Below are positions 9,228-17,601 of a stretch of 64,000 bases of DNA, piece after piece; the first letter of the stretch is position 1, and every line of letters starts with the position of its first letter. Source of the stretch: Duganella sp. 1411 (lineage in GTDB: Bacteria; Pseudomonadota; Gammaproteobacteria; Burkholderiales; Burkholderiaceae_D); the NCBI RefSeq assembly GCF_017833525.1, contig NZ_JAFICD010000006.1, positions 356,762 through 420,761 on the forward strand, in the 5' to 3' direction. Both the position numbers and the translations under genes were made by a program. Below the pieces are notes generated by a model that saw nothing but the letters and a program-made list of their open reading frames with translations, was not told where the DNA came from and did no database searches.

Positions 9228-9325
9228 GGAACCACGTAGGGCGGATTAGGCGGAACGCCGTAATCCGCCAAGCTCCGTCGACGGCTCGTGGCGGATTCCG
9301 CTGCGCCCCCGCCTATCCTCCCTGG
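9228..9325. repeat. Dispersed palindromic repeat, copy 1 (right half degenerate)
   Basis: The left half reads ccacgtagggcggattagg followed by cggaacgccgtaatccgcc, as in the other copies in this window. The right half (from about 9285) is degenerate, with mismatches to the usual inverted arm ending in ctaatccgccctacgtgg. It lies between the gatB terminator and the DUF433 gene. Confidence 0.8.
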
Positions 9326-9354
9326 GTGTGGTAGCCTAGGAACGGGAGGCAACA

Positions 9355-9561
9355 ATGGATACTCAATACGTTCTTTCCGATCCAGAAATCATGAGCGGCA
9401 CACCGTGCTTCAGGGACACGCGTGTGCCGATAAAGACGCTCTTTGATTACCTCGAAGGCGGCTCTTCGCTGGACGACTTCCTGACCGACTTTCCATCTGT
9501 GTCGCGTGACATGGCCGTTGCGATACTAAACCTCAGCGCGGCTGGTGCGTGCAATACGTAA
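9355..9561 (+). CDS. DUF433 family protein (antitoxin-like), orphan
   Basis: The 68-residue product MDTQYVLSDPEIMSGTPCF... with the motif GTPCFRDTRVPIKTLFDYLEGG and DDFLTDFPSVSRD matches DUF433, a small winged-helix family usually encoded just before a PIN-like DUF5615 protein in toxin-antitoxin-like pairs. A good Shine-Dalgarno sequence (GGGAGGCAACA) precedes the ATG. No DUF5615 gene follows; instead the 3' end overlaps by 36 bp the end of a convergent nucleotidyltransferase gene. The expected partner therefore seems to be missing, and the last residues (AAGACNT) look unlike the family C-terminus. Function as an antitoxin is inference. Confidence 0.75.
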   Translation: MDTQYVLSDPEIMSGTPCFRDTRVPIKTLFDYLEGGSSLDDFLTDFPSVSRDMAVAILNLSAAGACNT

Positions 9562-10119
9562 CGACGGCCAGCGAGCGCAATATGACGCGGCTTTTTGCTC
9601 AAAAAGATCAAGATAAGGCGTCAGCGGATTTGTAGTCAATACGCCGTCATAAAGCATTTGAAGTCCGTTTGGCGCATAGACTGAATCTGGACGGATACCA
9701 ACGCAGGTGGCCGGCATGAGGAAACGGTCGATCCCATCGCAGGCGCTGCGCAGCGCTTGATATGGATGACCGAAGTATGACTCGTACCAGAGGTGGACCC
9801 GCGCTTGATTCGACACATCGATCGAAATGCCCAAATCGGCAAGCACTTCGTCGACGTGCGCCTGCACCTGCCGTTCGCCATGCTCGCTCAGATCGTCCTT
9901 ATCGAAATAAAAAAGATCGTAATCCTTGATATTCCCTTCCGGCGCGCGGCCGGCCTGAAGATTCCATACCGTCTGGAACAGGCATCCAGCAACCAGCCAG
10001 CCGTCAGGAAGCGCCAACGCGTTCCAGCGATCGAGAATGATGCGATTGTTCGTATTGGCCAGCACGTCGGCGCGAAATCGGTCTTGCATAAGGTATGTCG
10101 TTAAATGTTGTGGGAGCAT
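9526..10119 (-). CDS. Nucleotidyltransferase-like protein (COG3575 type)
   Basis: The 197-residue product resembles the nucleotidyltransferase-fold family found as single genes in many proteobacteria. Visible features are WLVAGCLFQTVWN (the GC/GG-type motif), IKDYDLFYFD with the paired acidic residues expected of the metal site, and a C-terminal YAPNGLQMLYDGVLTTNPLTPYLDLFEQKAASY segment. Substrate is unknown. It converges on and overlaps the 3' end of the DUF433 gene. The start ATG at 10119 is the first in frame. Base composition is lower in GC than gatCAB, suggesting an accessory gene. Confidence 0.75.
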   Translation of the reverse strand: MLPQHLTTYLMQDRFRADVLANTNNRIILDRWNALALPDGWLVAGCLFQTVWNLQAGRAPEGNIKDYDLFYFDKDDLSEHGERQVQAHVDEVLADLGISIDVSNQARVHLWYESYFGHPYQALRSACDGIDRFLMPATCVGIRPDSVYAPNGLQMLYDGVLTTNPLTPYLDLFEQKAASYCARWPSLRIARTSRAEV

Positions 10120-10164
10120 CGAGACGATGGCGGCGGTGCCTAATGCCGCTAAGTTTAACGGACA

Positions 10165-10338
10165 TCGGAATCACGTAGGGCGGATTAGCGGGCGAGGCCC
10201 GCTAACCGCCCAGGGGCCCATCGATGAAACGGCCTACCTGCCGGTAGGCCTTAAGAGCGCAGCGTAATCGGCCATGCATGCGTTATCGGCGGCTCATCGA
10301 TGGCCGATTACGGCGTCCCGCCTAATCCGCCCTACGAA
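10165..10338. repeat. Dispersed palindromic repeat, copy 2 (expanded/nested)
   Basis: The outer arms (tcacgtagggcggattag near 10171 and cctaatccgccctacg near 10320) match the repeat family. The interior is longer than in other copies. It includes gcgggcgaggcccgctaacc, a GGCCTACC/GGTAGGCC hairpin at about 10231-10250 and a second cgtaatcggccatgcatg arm, so it looks like one copy inserted into or recombined with another. The rest of the 264-bp gap holds no supported gene. Confidence 0.75.
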
Positions 10339-10383
10339 ATCGCCTTAACTTAGCGTTAGCGGCACTGCACCTCGGGCTTGGGC

Positions 10384-11286
10384 TCAGGGTTTGACGTGAC
10401 GGTCCAAAAACTCCAGCATTTGCGTGGCGATCTCATCGCCGTGGGTTTCGATGGCGAAGTGGCCGGTATCCAGGAAGCGCACTTCGGCTTTCGGGTTGTC
10501 GCGCTTGAAGGCCTCCGCGCCGGCCGGCACGAAGAACGGATCGTTCTTGCCCCAGATCGCCAGTGTCGGCGGCTGGTGGCTGCGGAAAAACTCATGCAGC
10601 CTGCCGTACTGCTTGATGTTTTGCCCGTAGTCCAGCAGCAAATCCATCTGCACCTCGACGCCGATGCGCTCGATGGCCGCGTGCGCCAACTGCCAGGTCT
10701 CCGGCGCGATCAGCGACGCATCCCGCACGCCTTCGGTGTACTGCCACTTGGTCATGTCGAGCGTGTTGAAGCGGCGTAAGGCCTCGCGGTTGGCGGCGGT
10801 CGGCTCGGCCCAGGCCTTGCGCATATCGGCCCAGCCTTCGCTCAAGCCCTCCTCGTACGCGTTGCCGTTCTGGCTGACGATCGCCGTGACCTTTTGCGGG
10901 TTCTTCACCGCCAGGCGCCAGCCCACCGGGGCGCCGTAATCGAACACGTACATGGCGTAGCGCTCCACGCCCTTGGCCACCGTGAAGGCGTCGATCACGG
11001 TGGCGAGATTGTCGAACGTGTAGGCGAACGGCGTGCCGGGCACCACGCTGGTCTGGCCGAAGCCCGGCAGATCCGGCGCGATCACATGGTATTTGCCGGC
11101 CAGTTGCGGGATCAGGTTGCGGAACATGTACGACGAGGCGCCGAAGCCGTGCAGCAGCAACACGACGGGGGCCTCGACCGGGCCGGCTTCGCGGTAAAAG
11201 ATGTTGACACCCTGGACTTCCATGGCCCGGTGATGGACCTGCGCGGTGTTATCGGCTGCGGCAAACAATGACGGTGTGATGTTCAT
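10384..11286 (-). CDS. Alpha/beta hydrolase, Asp-nucleophile type (epoxide hydrolase/dehalogenase-like)
   Basis: This 300-residue alpha/beta-hydrolase has the oxyanion motif LLLHGFGASS, a nucleophile elbow YVFDYGAPVGW where the nucleophile is Asp rather than Ser, and the catalytic His in LDTGHFAIETHG. An Asp nucleophile points to the epoxide hydrolase / haloalkane dehalogenase branch, acting on small ester, epoxide or halide substrates; the true substrate is unknown. I chose the ATG at 11286 (MNITPSLFAAADN) because AGGAG lies 7 bp upstream; the longer frame to 11373 lacks such a site. The gene is divergent from a CGNR regulator, which probably controls it. Confidence 0.85.
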   Translation of the reverse strand: MNITPSLFAAADNTAQVHHRAMEVQGVNIFYREAGPVEAPVVLLLHGFGASSYMFRNLIPQLAGKYHVIAPDLPGFGQTSVVPGTPFAYTFDNLATVIDAFTVAKGVERYAMYVFDYGAPVGWRLAVKNPQKVTAIVSQNGNAYEEGLSEGWADMRKAWAEPTAANREALRRFNTLDMTKWQYTEGVRDASLIAPETWQLAHAAIERIGVEVQMDLLLDYGQNIKQYGRLHEFFRSHQPPTLAIWGKNDPFFVPAGAEAFKRDNPKAEVRFLDTGHFAIETHGDEIATQMLEFLDRHVKP

Positions 11287-11348
11287 GATGGCTCCTTTGG
11301 TAGATAGGCAAGGCACAGATCGAATAACCGCTATAATTACATATAGGT

Positions 11349-11410
11349 GGTTACTTGGTGCGAGTATGCGCAACTTTTAGTAACCTGTCAAAGCATATTT
11401 TAACGGTTAC
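11349..11410. promoter_or_regulatory. Candidate operator repeats GGTTAC in hydrolase/CGNR intergenic region
   Basis: The arms GGTTACT (11349-11355) and AGTAACC (11379-11385) form an inverted repeat. A third GGTTAC lies at 11405-11410, just before the CGNR start, and a related AATAACC at about 11322. A TATAAT hexamer sits near 11332. The arrangement fits a regulator binding site controlling both divergent genes, but this is inference from pattern only. Confidence 0.4.
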
Positions 11411-11413
11411 AAA

Positions 11414-12010
11414 ATGACGAAAGCAGAAAAACCATCCGTGAACGGCCTGTCCGAGGCGCCGATGCTGGGCGACCACCTGGCAATGGATCTGCTGAACACC
11501 GAGGCCATCGTCGACGGGCAGTCGGTCGACTACTGGCACAGCGGCGAAGACGTGCGCAAATGGTTGGCGCGCCACGGCATCGCGCCCATGGACGGCGACG
11601 GCCCGGTCGATCCGGACGCGCTGCTGGCGCGGGCGAGAACGTTGCGCTCGCTGGTGAGGCGGCTGATCGAGCAGCGCAAACAGGAAACGCTGGGCGATAT
11701 CGCCGCGCTGGACGCGTATCTGCGCGCCTACGTCAGCGCGCCGCACCTGGCGCGCGACAGCGAAGGCGGCTTGACGCTGACGCGCCAGGCCCGCGCCGAG
11801 CCGGTCGCGTCGATGCTGGGGCCGCTTGCGGAAGCGACGGCGCAACTCCTGGTGGACGGCGATTTCGACCTCGTCAAACAATGCCAGCACCCCGAATGCG
11901 TCCTCTGGTTTTACGACCGCACCAAGGCGCACAAGCGTCGCTGGTGCAGCATGGCGTTGTGCGGCAATCGCCACAAGGCGGCCCAGTTCAGGAAAAAGGC
12001 TGCAATGTAG
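11414..12010 (+). CDS. CGNR zinc-finger / ABATE-domain transcriptional regulator
   Basis: The 198-residue protein has an N-terminal ABATE domain (MLGDHLAMDLLNTEA at about residues 16-30) and a C-terminal CGNR zinc finger. The zinc ligands are in CQHPEC and WCSMALCGNRHKAAQ, with the family-naming CGNR tetrad present. Such proteins act as small-molecule-responsive transcription regulators. It is divergent from the alpha/beta-hydrolase gene, with GGTTAC repeats in between, so it probably regulates that gene and itself. The ligand is unknown. Confidence 0.88.
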   Translation: MTKAEKPSVNGLSEAPMLGDHLAMDLLNTEAIVDGQSVDYWHSGEDVRKWLARHGIAPMDGDGPVDPDALLARARTLRSLVRRLIEQRKQETLGDIAALDAYLRAYVSAPHLARDSEGGLTLTRQARAEPVASMLGPLAEATAQLLVDGDFDLVKQCQHPECVLWFYDRTKAHKRRWCSMALCGNRHKAAQFRKKAAM

Positions 12011-12119
12011 CGCTTGATCGATCGCCGGCCTCGCGCGCGATCCGGAGTCGCCATGTCATGAATGCGTCACGCGCGCTGCTTAAGATGAGCCTTCTTTCAT
12101 TTTGAGCAACTGCCCACCC

Positions 12120-13799
12120 ATGACACCATCGAATTCGCGTCGCAAATTCATCCGCAACTTTTCCGTCGGCGCCGCCGCCATCTCGCTGACGGCCTGCGGC
12201 GGCGACGATCCGTCCTACCAATCGATCACGTTCGCGCACGGCGTGGCCAGCGGCGACCCGCTGCCCGACCGCGTGATCCTGTGGACCCGCGTCACGGCCG
12301 CCGCCGGCGCCGACGACATGGACGTGGGCTGGACGGTGGCCGAGGACAGCGCCTTTACCAAGACCGTCGCCTCCGGCACCGCCCGCGCCGGCGCGGCCGG
12401 CGACTACACCGTCAAGGTCGACGCCACCGGATTGTCGGCCAACCGCGCCTACTACTACCGCTTCCGCTGCCAGGGCGTGGACTCGCCGGTCGGACGCACC
12501 AAGACCTTGCCGACCGGCGCCGTGACGCGCGCGCGCTTCGCCGTCTTCAGCTGCTCGAACTACCCGGCCGGCTACTTCAACGTCTACGGCGACGCCGCCA
12601 AATTCGACGACATCGACGTCGGCCTGCACCTGGGCGACTACATCTATGAATACGCCGCCGGCGGCTACGCGTCGCAGAACGCGGCCGGCATGAACCGGGT
12701 GTCGCAGCCGGCCACCGAAATCATCACGCTGACCGACTATCGCCGCCGCTACCAGCAATACCGCACCGACCCGGACCTGCAGGCGGTGCACGCGCGCATT
12801 CCGTTCATCGCCGTCTGGGACGACCACGAACTGGCCAACGACACCTGGCGCGAAGGCGCGGAAAACCACAATCCCGCCACCGAGGGCCTGTGGTCCGCGC
12901 GGCGCATGATGGCGATCCAGGCGTATCACGAATGGATGCCGATCCGCGTGCCCGACGCCGCGCGGCCGGACCGCATCTACCGCTCCTTCGACTTCGGCAA
13001 CCTGCTGTCGCTGCACATGCTCGACACCCGCGTGATCGGCCGCGACAAACAACTGGCCTACGCCAGCTACGCCGGTGCCGACGGCAGCTTCAATAGCGCC
13101 GCGTTCACGGCGGACGTGTCGAACCCCGCGCGCCAGCTGATGGGCGCCGAGCAGACCACATGGCTGCAGGGCCAGATGGGTAAGTCGACCGCCACCTGGC
13201 AGATCCTCGGCCAGCAAGTGCTAATGGCCCGCATGCTGCTGCCGGCGCCGATGGTGCTGACCGCCACCGGCTACGCGGCCTATCTCGCCCTCGCGGCCAA
13301 GGTGCAAGCCGGCGTGGCGCTGACCGACGCCGAACAGCTGCAACTGGCCGCGCCCAAGGTGCCGTACAACCTCGACGCGTGGGACGGCTACCAGGCCGCG
13401 CGCGAAACGGTGCTCAACATGGCACGCACGCTCAACAAGAATCTGGTGGTGCTGGCCGGCGACACGCACAACGCCTGGGCCAGCGACCTGGCCGACGTCA
13501 ACGGCCAGGCGGTCGGAGTCGAATTCGGCGTGCCGTCGGTGACCTCGCCCGGCTTCGAGAGCTACTTCCCCACCGCCGCGCCGGCGATGGTGGCGGCCGG
13601 CATGGAGCAACTGATCGGGCCTTTGCAATACGCGGAGACGGCGTCGCGCGGCTTCGTGGTGTTGACCGTCACGCCGGGCGAGGCACGCGCCGAGTACCGC
13701 TATGTCGACACCGTCCAGTCGAAAACCTACACGGCCTCCGTCGGCAAGACGCTGCGCATGCTGCCGGGGGCGGCCAACCGCAAGATCGTGGCCGGCTGA
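12120..13799 (+). CDS. phoD: PhoD-like alkaline phosphatase/phosphodiesterase, Tat lipoprotein
   Basis: PhoD enzymes release phosphate from phosphomonoesters and diesters using Fe3+/Ca2+. The start ATG at 12120 gives MTPSNSRRKFIRNF, a twin-arginine signal, followed by a lipobox LTAC, so the enzyme is probably Tat-exported and lipid-anchored. An in-frame TTG at 12102 is less likely. Metal and catalytic motifs are visible: HLGDYIYEY, WDDHELANDTW and GDTHNAW. A fibronectin-like N-terminal PhoD domain (about residues 40-130) precedes the catalytic domain. Length (559) fits the family. It stands alone; no Pho box was recognised. Confidence 0.9.
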   Translation: MTPSNSRRKFIRNFSVGAAAISLTACGGDDPSYQSITFAHGVASGDPLPDRVILWTRVTAAAGADDMDVGWTVAEDSAFTKTVASGTARAGAAGDYTVKVDATGLSANRAYYYRFRCQGVDSPVGRTKTLPTGAVTRARFAVFSCSNYPAGYFNVYGDAAKFDDIDVGLHLGDYIYEYAAGGYASQNAAGMNRVSQPATEIITLTDYRRRYQQYRTDPDLQAVHARIPFIAVWDDHELANDTWREGAENHNPATEGLWSARRMMAIQAYHEWMPIRVPDAARPDRIYRSFDFGNLLSLHMLDTRVIGRDKQLAYASYAGADGSFNSAAFTADVSNPARQLMGAEQTTWLQGQMGKSTATWQILGQQVLMARMLLPAPMVLTATGYAAYLALAAKVQAGVALTDAEQLQLAAPKVPYNLDAWDGYQAARETVLNMARTLNKNLVVLAGDTHNAWASDLADVNGQAVGVEFGVPSVTSPGFESYFPTAAPAMVAAGMEQLIGPLQYAETASRGFVVLTVTPGEARAEYRYVDTVQSKTYTASVGKTLRMLPGAANRKIVAG

Positions 13800-13805
13800 T
13801 CGCAG

Positions 13806-14756
13806 TTAGCCTTGCACCAAAGCCTGGCTGGCGTTCCACAGCCGCGCGGCGACGGCGTCGTCGTGCGCCACCGGGTTGGGCGAGCGCAGCGGCCAGCCGC
13901 CGGCGCGCGAGGCCTTGTCCTTGTAGCGGGCCATCTGGCTGTAATAGGCGCCCGAGTGCTGCGCCACCTCGGGCGCCAGCAGCGCGTGCAGCGTCGTCTG
14001 CGCGCCCTCCCACGGCTCGATCATGCCGGCCAGGCGCATCACCGGAATCACCACCAGGCGCTGCAGCCACATCGGCAGCGGGACCGTCAACAGGTTGGTG
14101 TGCACGAAGCCGGGGTTGACGCTGGCGGTGGTCACGCCGGTGCCGGCCAGGCGGCGCCCCAGTTCGCGCGCGTGCAGCAGGTTGGCCAGCTTCGATTGCG
14201 CGTACGCCTCCCAGGAGTCGAATGGACGGCTGTGGTAGTTCAAGTCGTCGAAGTGGATCTCGCCCTTGCGGCCCATCGCGAATTCGTGGAAATAGCTCGA
14301 CAGGTTGATCACGCGCGACGGCGCGCCGGCCTTCAGGGCCTCGGTCAGCAGGTTGGTCAGCAGGAAGTGCCCCAGATGGTTGACGCCGAACTGGGTTTCG
14401 AAGCCGTCCTTGGTGTGGCCGAACGGCGTTTTCATCACGCCGGCGTTGTTGACCAGGCCCTGCAGCTTGGGGTGATTGCGGTTGACCTCGGCGGCGAAGG
14501 CGCGCACCGACGCCAGGTCGGCCAGCTCGAGCGGGTAGACGAACAGCTGCGCCGATGCCGTCTCGCGGCGGATCTCGGCGGCCACGCGCTGGCCCTCCTT
14601 GACGCGTCGCACACCCATGACGACTGTGGCGCCTTGCCTGGCCAGTTGCTGGGTGGTGACCAGGCCGATGCCGGAATTGGCGCCGGTGACGACATAGGTT
14701 TTGCCGGTCAAGTCCTGGTTGAGCAGTTCCGAACGAACCATGAGTGGGGTAGGCAT
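13806..14756 (-). CDS. Short-chain dehydrogenase/reductase, retinol-dehydrogenase-like
   Basis: A 316-residue SDR oxidoreductase with the NAD(P)-binding TGANSGIG motif, NNAGVMK in the central sheet and an active-site segment in which SSYFHEF supplies the Ser. Here the usual YxxxK appears as YAQSKLA. It belongs to the retinol-dehydrogenase/WW-oxidoreductase-like subgroup; substrate is unknown. It is divergent from a TetR regulator with palindromic sites between them, so its expression is probably released by a ligand of that repressor. Confidence 0.88.
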   Translation of the reverse strand: MPTPLMVRSELLNQDLTGKTYVVTGANSGIGLVTTQQLARQGATVVMGVRRVKEGQRVAAEIRRETASAQLFVYPLELADLASVRAFAAEVNRNHPKLQGLVNNAGVMKTPFGHTKDGFETQFGVNHLGHFLLTNLLTEALKAGAPSRVINLSSYFHEFAMGRKGEIHFDDLNYHSRPFDSWEAYAQSKLANLLHARELGRRLAGTGVTTASVNPGFVHTNLLTVPLPMWLQRLVVIPVMRLAGMIEPWEGAQTTLHALLAPEVAQHSGAYYSQMARYKDKASRAGGWPLRSPNPVAHDDAVAARLWNASQALVQG

Positions 14757-14787
14757 ATCGCGCTCCGATGCAGGATAGAATAAATAA

Positions 14788-14827
14788 GGAACCAGTGGTC
14801 TTCAATATATAAGACCGCCGGTCTCTT
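14788..14827. promoter_or_regulatory. Paired palindromic operators between SDR and TetR genes
   Basis: Two related sites share the pattern AAGACCnnnGGTCTT: ggaaccagtggtctt (14788-14802) and aagaccgccggtctctt (14811-14827, perfect 5-bp arms AGACC/GGTCT). They lie about 22 bp apart between the divergent SDR and TetR genes and flank an AT-rich atatat stretch suited to a -10 region. This is the normal layout for a TetR-family autorepressor. Confidence 0.6.
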
Positions 14828-14878
14828 GTCAAGCGATGTCGCAGCCGATACAGTGGCGCCATCCAGCAATTTTTATCG

Positions 14879-15556
14879 ATGATCTTTATGACGACACCAG
14901 AACCCTTCCAACGCGCCCGCCGACCGGAACAGAAGGAAGAGCGCCGCCAGCATTTGCTGGACACGGCCAGGACGGCCCTGCACGGCGGCATGGAGGTAAG
15001 CGAACTGGGCCTGAACGAGCTGGCGCGCCAGGCGCAGATGACCAAGTCGAACGTGTACCGGTATTTCGAGAACCGCGAGGCGCTGCTGCTGGCCTTGCTG
15101 GAGGAGGAATCGGCGCAATGGAGCGTCGAGCTGGGCGCGCGCCTGGCCGCCGCCAAGCCGGTCACGCCGGAACAGATCGCGCGCGACTTCGCCGGCTCCA
15201 GCGCGGCCCGGCCGCTGATGTGCAGGCTGTTCAGCATCCTGCCGTCCATCATCGAGCGCAACGTCTCGCCGGAGCGGCTGACGCAATTCAAGCGCCATTC
15301 ACTGGCCTTGATAGCGGGCGCGGCGGAGCAACTGCACCAGGCGGCGCCGGTGCTGCCGTTCACCGCCTATGTGGAATTCATGCGGCAGGCCATCGCGCTG
15401 ATGATCGGCTTGTGGCCGCTCGCCAGTCCGGCCGAAGCGCTGGCCGGCGTGCTGGAGCTGCCGGACCTGCAACCGTTGCGCTATGACTTCGAAGCCGATT
15501 TCGGAACCGGCCTGCTGCTGCTGCTGCGCGGCCTGGAGACGCGGGCGGCGGGCTGA
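14879..15556 (+). CDS. TetR family transcriptional repressor
   Basis: The 225-residue protein has an N-terminal TetR helix-turn-helix (LNELARQAQMTKSNVYRYFENREALLLALL, about residues 42-72; shown here by the core TKSNVYRYFENREALLLAL) followed by a helical ligand-binding domain. The start could be 14879 or the in-frame ATG at 14888 (MTTPEPF). It is divergent from the SDR gene and probably represses it and itself at the AGACC/GGTCT sites. The inducer is unknown. Confidence 0.88.
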   Translation: MIFMTTPEPFQRARRPEQKEERRQHLLDTARTALHGGMEVSELGLNELARQAQMTKSNVYRYFENREALLLALLEEESAQWSVELGARLAAAKPVTPEQIARDFAGSSAARPLMCRLFSILPSIIERNVSPERLTQFKRHSLALIAGAAEQLHQAAPVLPFTAYVEFMRQAIALMIGLWPLASPAEALAGVLELPDLQPLRYDFEADFGTGLLLLLRGLETRAAG

Positions 15557-15582
15557 CGTCGCCGGGACCGGCCCACCGCCAA

Positions 15583-16068
15583 TTAATCGTGCATGTCGAT
15601 CTCGGTGCGCTCTTTCTCGGTTTTCCCCAGCCAGCGCCGGTGCAGCATGCGCTCCAGCGGATGGCCGAGCAGGAAAAGCAGCATCACCAGTATCAAGCCG
15701 ATGCCGGCCACGCGCCACGCGCCCATGCCGCAGACGATGCCGATGCAGGCCGTCATCCAGATCGAGGCGGCGGTGGTCAACCCTTTTATTTTTGCCGACC
15801 CATTATCGAGAACGATGACGCCGGCGCCGAGAAAGCCGATGCCGGTGATGACTCCCTGCACCGCCCGGCTCAGCGCCTCGCGGCTGTACTGGCCGTCGAA
15901 CGGCGCGAATTCCATGCTGGCCATGGCGACCAGCGCCGCGCCCAGCGCGACCAGGCCGAGCGTCTTCATGCCGGTCGGCTTGCCGTGCAGGTTACGCTCG
16001 AGCCCGATGACGCAGCCGAACAACAGCGCGACGCCCAGACGGGCCGATATATCCCAATAATCCACCAT
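15583..16068 (-). CDS. MgtC/SapB family membrane protein
   Basis: The 161-residue protein has the MgtC N-terminal membrane domain: four or five hydrophobic segments with GLERNLHGKPTGMKTLGLVALG and GFLGAGVIV, both diagnostic. I start it at the ATG at 16068 (MVDYWDISARLG); the longer frame adds an unlikely polar Arg-rich leader. Members of the family affect Mg2+ homeostasis or the F-ATPase in some pathogens, but most environmental members have no known role. It lacks the extra C-terminal domain of Salmonella MgtC. No Mg2+ transporter gene is adjacent. Confidence 0.88.
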   Translation of the reverse strand: MVDYWDISARLGVALLFGCVIGLERNLHGKPTGMKTLGLVALGAALVAMASMEFAPFDGQYSREALSRAVQGVITGIGFLGAGVIVLDNGSAKIKGLTTAASIWMTACIGIVCGMGAWRVAGIGLILVMLLFLLGHPLERMLHRRWLGKTEKERTEIDMHD

Positions 16069-16154
16069 CGTTCGACACCTGAAAAACCGGCCGCGGCCGA
16101 GCGAACCAGCATACCACCGCGATCGATGGCTTAGCAACCGCCGGCCATCGCGCG

Positions 16155-16838
16155 CTACTCCAGCAGCGCCGCGATGGCCAGCGGCGTGCCGCTGGTGACG
16201 ACCTGCACGCCGTCGGCGAATACGGCGAAGCGATAAACGAAGACCCGAAAGCCGGTGACCGCGTCGCCGGGGAACGCCGGGCCGTCGACGGCGGCCAGCG
16301 CCACCGCGCCCCCGCCGCCACTGCGCGCCACCCGCACCTGCGCCGCCTCGCCCCTGGCGTAGGCGAACTGCACGCCGGCGCAGCTCTTACCGCCCGGCGC
16401 GCCGGTGTAGCGCAGGTAGGCGGCCATCTGCTCGCACGCGGCCAGCAGGTCGGCGACCGCGTAGACGCCATCGGCGCGCGTGACGATCGACACCCATGGC
16501 CCGTGCGAGAACTGGCCGGGCTTGCGGTTCAATTCCAACTCGGCGTTGTCGTCGTAGGCGGCCTTGGAGAACGGGAAGACGGCGCGTCCCAGCGCGTCGA
16601 GCGGCAAATCCAGGTGCGCGGTCTTGCTGTTGAGCGTCAGGCGCAGGCCGTCCATCGGGGCGCCGCCGTCGCGCGGGCGCAGGCGCAGGTGGTTCTGCAA
16701 AAACTGCTTCGGCTTGCCGTACTTTTCAAACCAGATCATCTGGCGGTAGGCGTCGCGATAGCTGATCCAGTCAGACGCCTGCTGCGACCACGCGCACGCC
16801 GGGGCGAAGGCCAGCAAGAGCAGGAGGAATCTGAGCAT
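16155..16838 (-). CDS. Secreted protein of unknown function
   Basis: I do not recognise this 227-residue protein. It has a clear signal peptide (MLRFLLLLLAFAPACAWSQQ), then a soluble beta-rich domain. A segment QMIWFEKYGKPKQFLQNHLRL follows the mature N-terminus, and two Cys residues could form a disulfide. It is 6 bp downstream of the MipA-like gene and the next gene upstream is a beta-barrel, so the three form a leftward envelope operon. A periplasmic or outer-membrane-associated role is inferred from context only. Confidence 0.7.
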   Translation of the reverse strand: MLRFLLLLLAFAPACAWSQQASDWISYRDAYRQMIWFEKYGKPKQFLQNHLRLRPRDGGAPMDGLRLTLNSKTAHLDLPLDALGRAVFPFSKAAYDDNAELELNRKPGQFSHGPWVSIVTRADGVYAVADLLAACEQMAAYLRYTGAPGGKSCAGVQFAYARGEAAQVRVARSGGGGAVALAAVDGPAFPGDAVTGFRVFVYRFAVFADGVQVVTSGTPLAIAALLE

Positions 16839-16844
16839 GGCGTG

Positions 16845-17594
16845 CTAGAACCGGTACGCCAGTCCGCTGGACCAGGTGATGAAATCGCGGCGGTCGACGA
16901 TCGGGCTGTTGGCCGCCGGCGTGCCCAGGCGCGTGCCCACCACCGAGGTGTTGACCAGCCAGCGGCTGCTCAACTCCCAGTTCCAGTTGGCGCCAGCGTT
17001 CAGCGCCATGACGCCGCCGGCGGGCCGGTAGGCGCCGAACACCTCGTAGCGCTCGCGCATGACGGCGTCGCCGGCCCACGCCGCGCCGGCCGAAAACGAC
17101 ACCGTGTGGTGCGGCGCCAGCGACGCCAGCGTCTTTTGCAGGCCCACGCTGCCTTTCATGCCGCCGGCGCTGGTGTCGTAGACGAGGGTGGTGAGCAGCC
17201 GCACCTGATCGCCCAGATAGTAGTTATAGAATCCGCCCACGTCCCACGAGCCCTTGATCGGATGCGTGCCCGCCAGACGGCGGCCGTCGCCCGGATCGCG
17301 TTTGTTGCTGTCGAGCAGCAGCGGCCCGTATTCGACGCCCGGTGTGCGCGACAGGTGCATGCCGGCGACGCCGGTGGCCGAGACGAAAATACCATTGCTC
17401 CACTGGACCTGCAGCAGCGGCCGCAGCGCCGTGGAGCGGTCCTCGCCATCGGCCGGCGACGAGCGCTTGGCGACCGCCAACCCGACGTACATGTCGGAAC
17501 TACCGTCGGGCATCATGCCGACGGCATGCTCCTCGGCCAGGGCCGGCAGCGCGGCCAGCCACAGTAACGCGAATATCGGGGACGGCTTGTGCAT
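16845..17594 (-). CDS. MipA/OmpV family outer membrane protein
   Basis: A 249-residue outer-membrane beta-barrel with a signal peptide (cleavage near ALAEE) and the C-terminal aromatic signature SGLAYRF expected for BAM-dependent insertion. The repeated short amphipathic strands and motifs such as YGPLLLDSNKRDPGDGRRLAG and VGGFYNYYLGDQVRLL fit the MipA/OmpV family, linked to MltA interaction or osmotic and antibiotic stress in other bacteria. It lies in a leftward group of three envelope genes facing a two-component system. Confidence 0.78.
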   Translation of the reverse strand: MHKPSPIFALLWLAALPALAEEHAVGMMPDGSSDMYVGLAVAKRSSPADGEDRSTALRPLLQVQWSNGIFVSATGVAGMHLSRTPGVEYGPLLLDSNKRDPGDGRRLAGTHPIKGSWDVGGFYNYYLGDQVRLLTTLVYDTSAGGMKGSVGLQKTLASLAPHHTVSFSAGAAWAGDAVMRERYEVFGAYRPAGGVMALNAGANWNWELSSRWLVNTSVVGTRLGTPAANSPIVDRRDFITWSSGLAYRF

Positions 17595-17601
17595 GTTTTC
17601 C

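Noticed and set aside
10231..10250. GGCCTACC/GGTAGGCC hairpin as a terminator
   Set aside because: No T-run follows on either strand and it lies within a nested dispersed repeat.
12102..12119. Upstream TTG start for phoD
   Set aside because: The ATG at 12120 gives a typical twin-arginine signal of normal length, while the TTG adds only SNCPP-type residues without homology.
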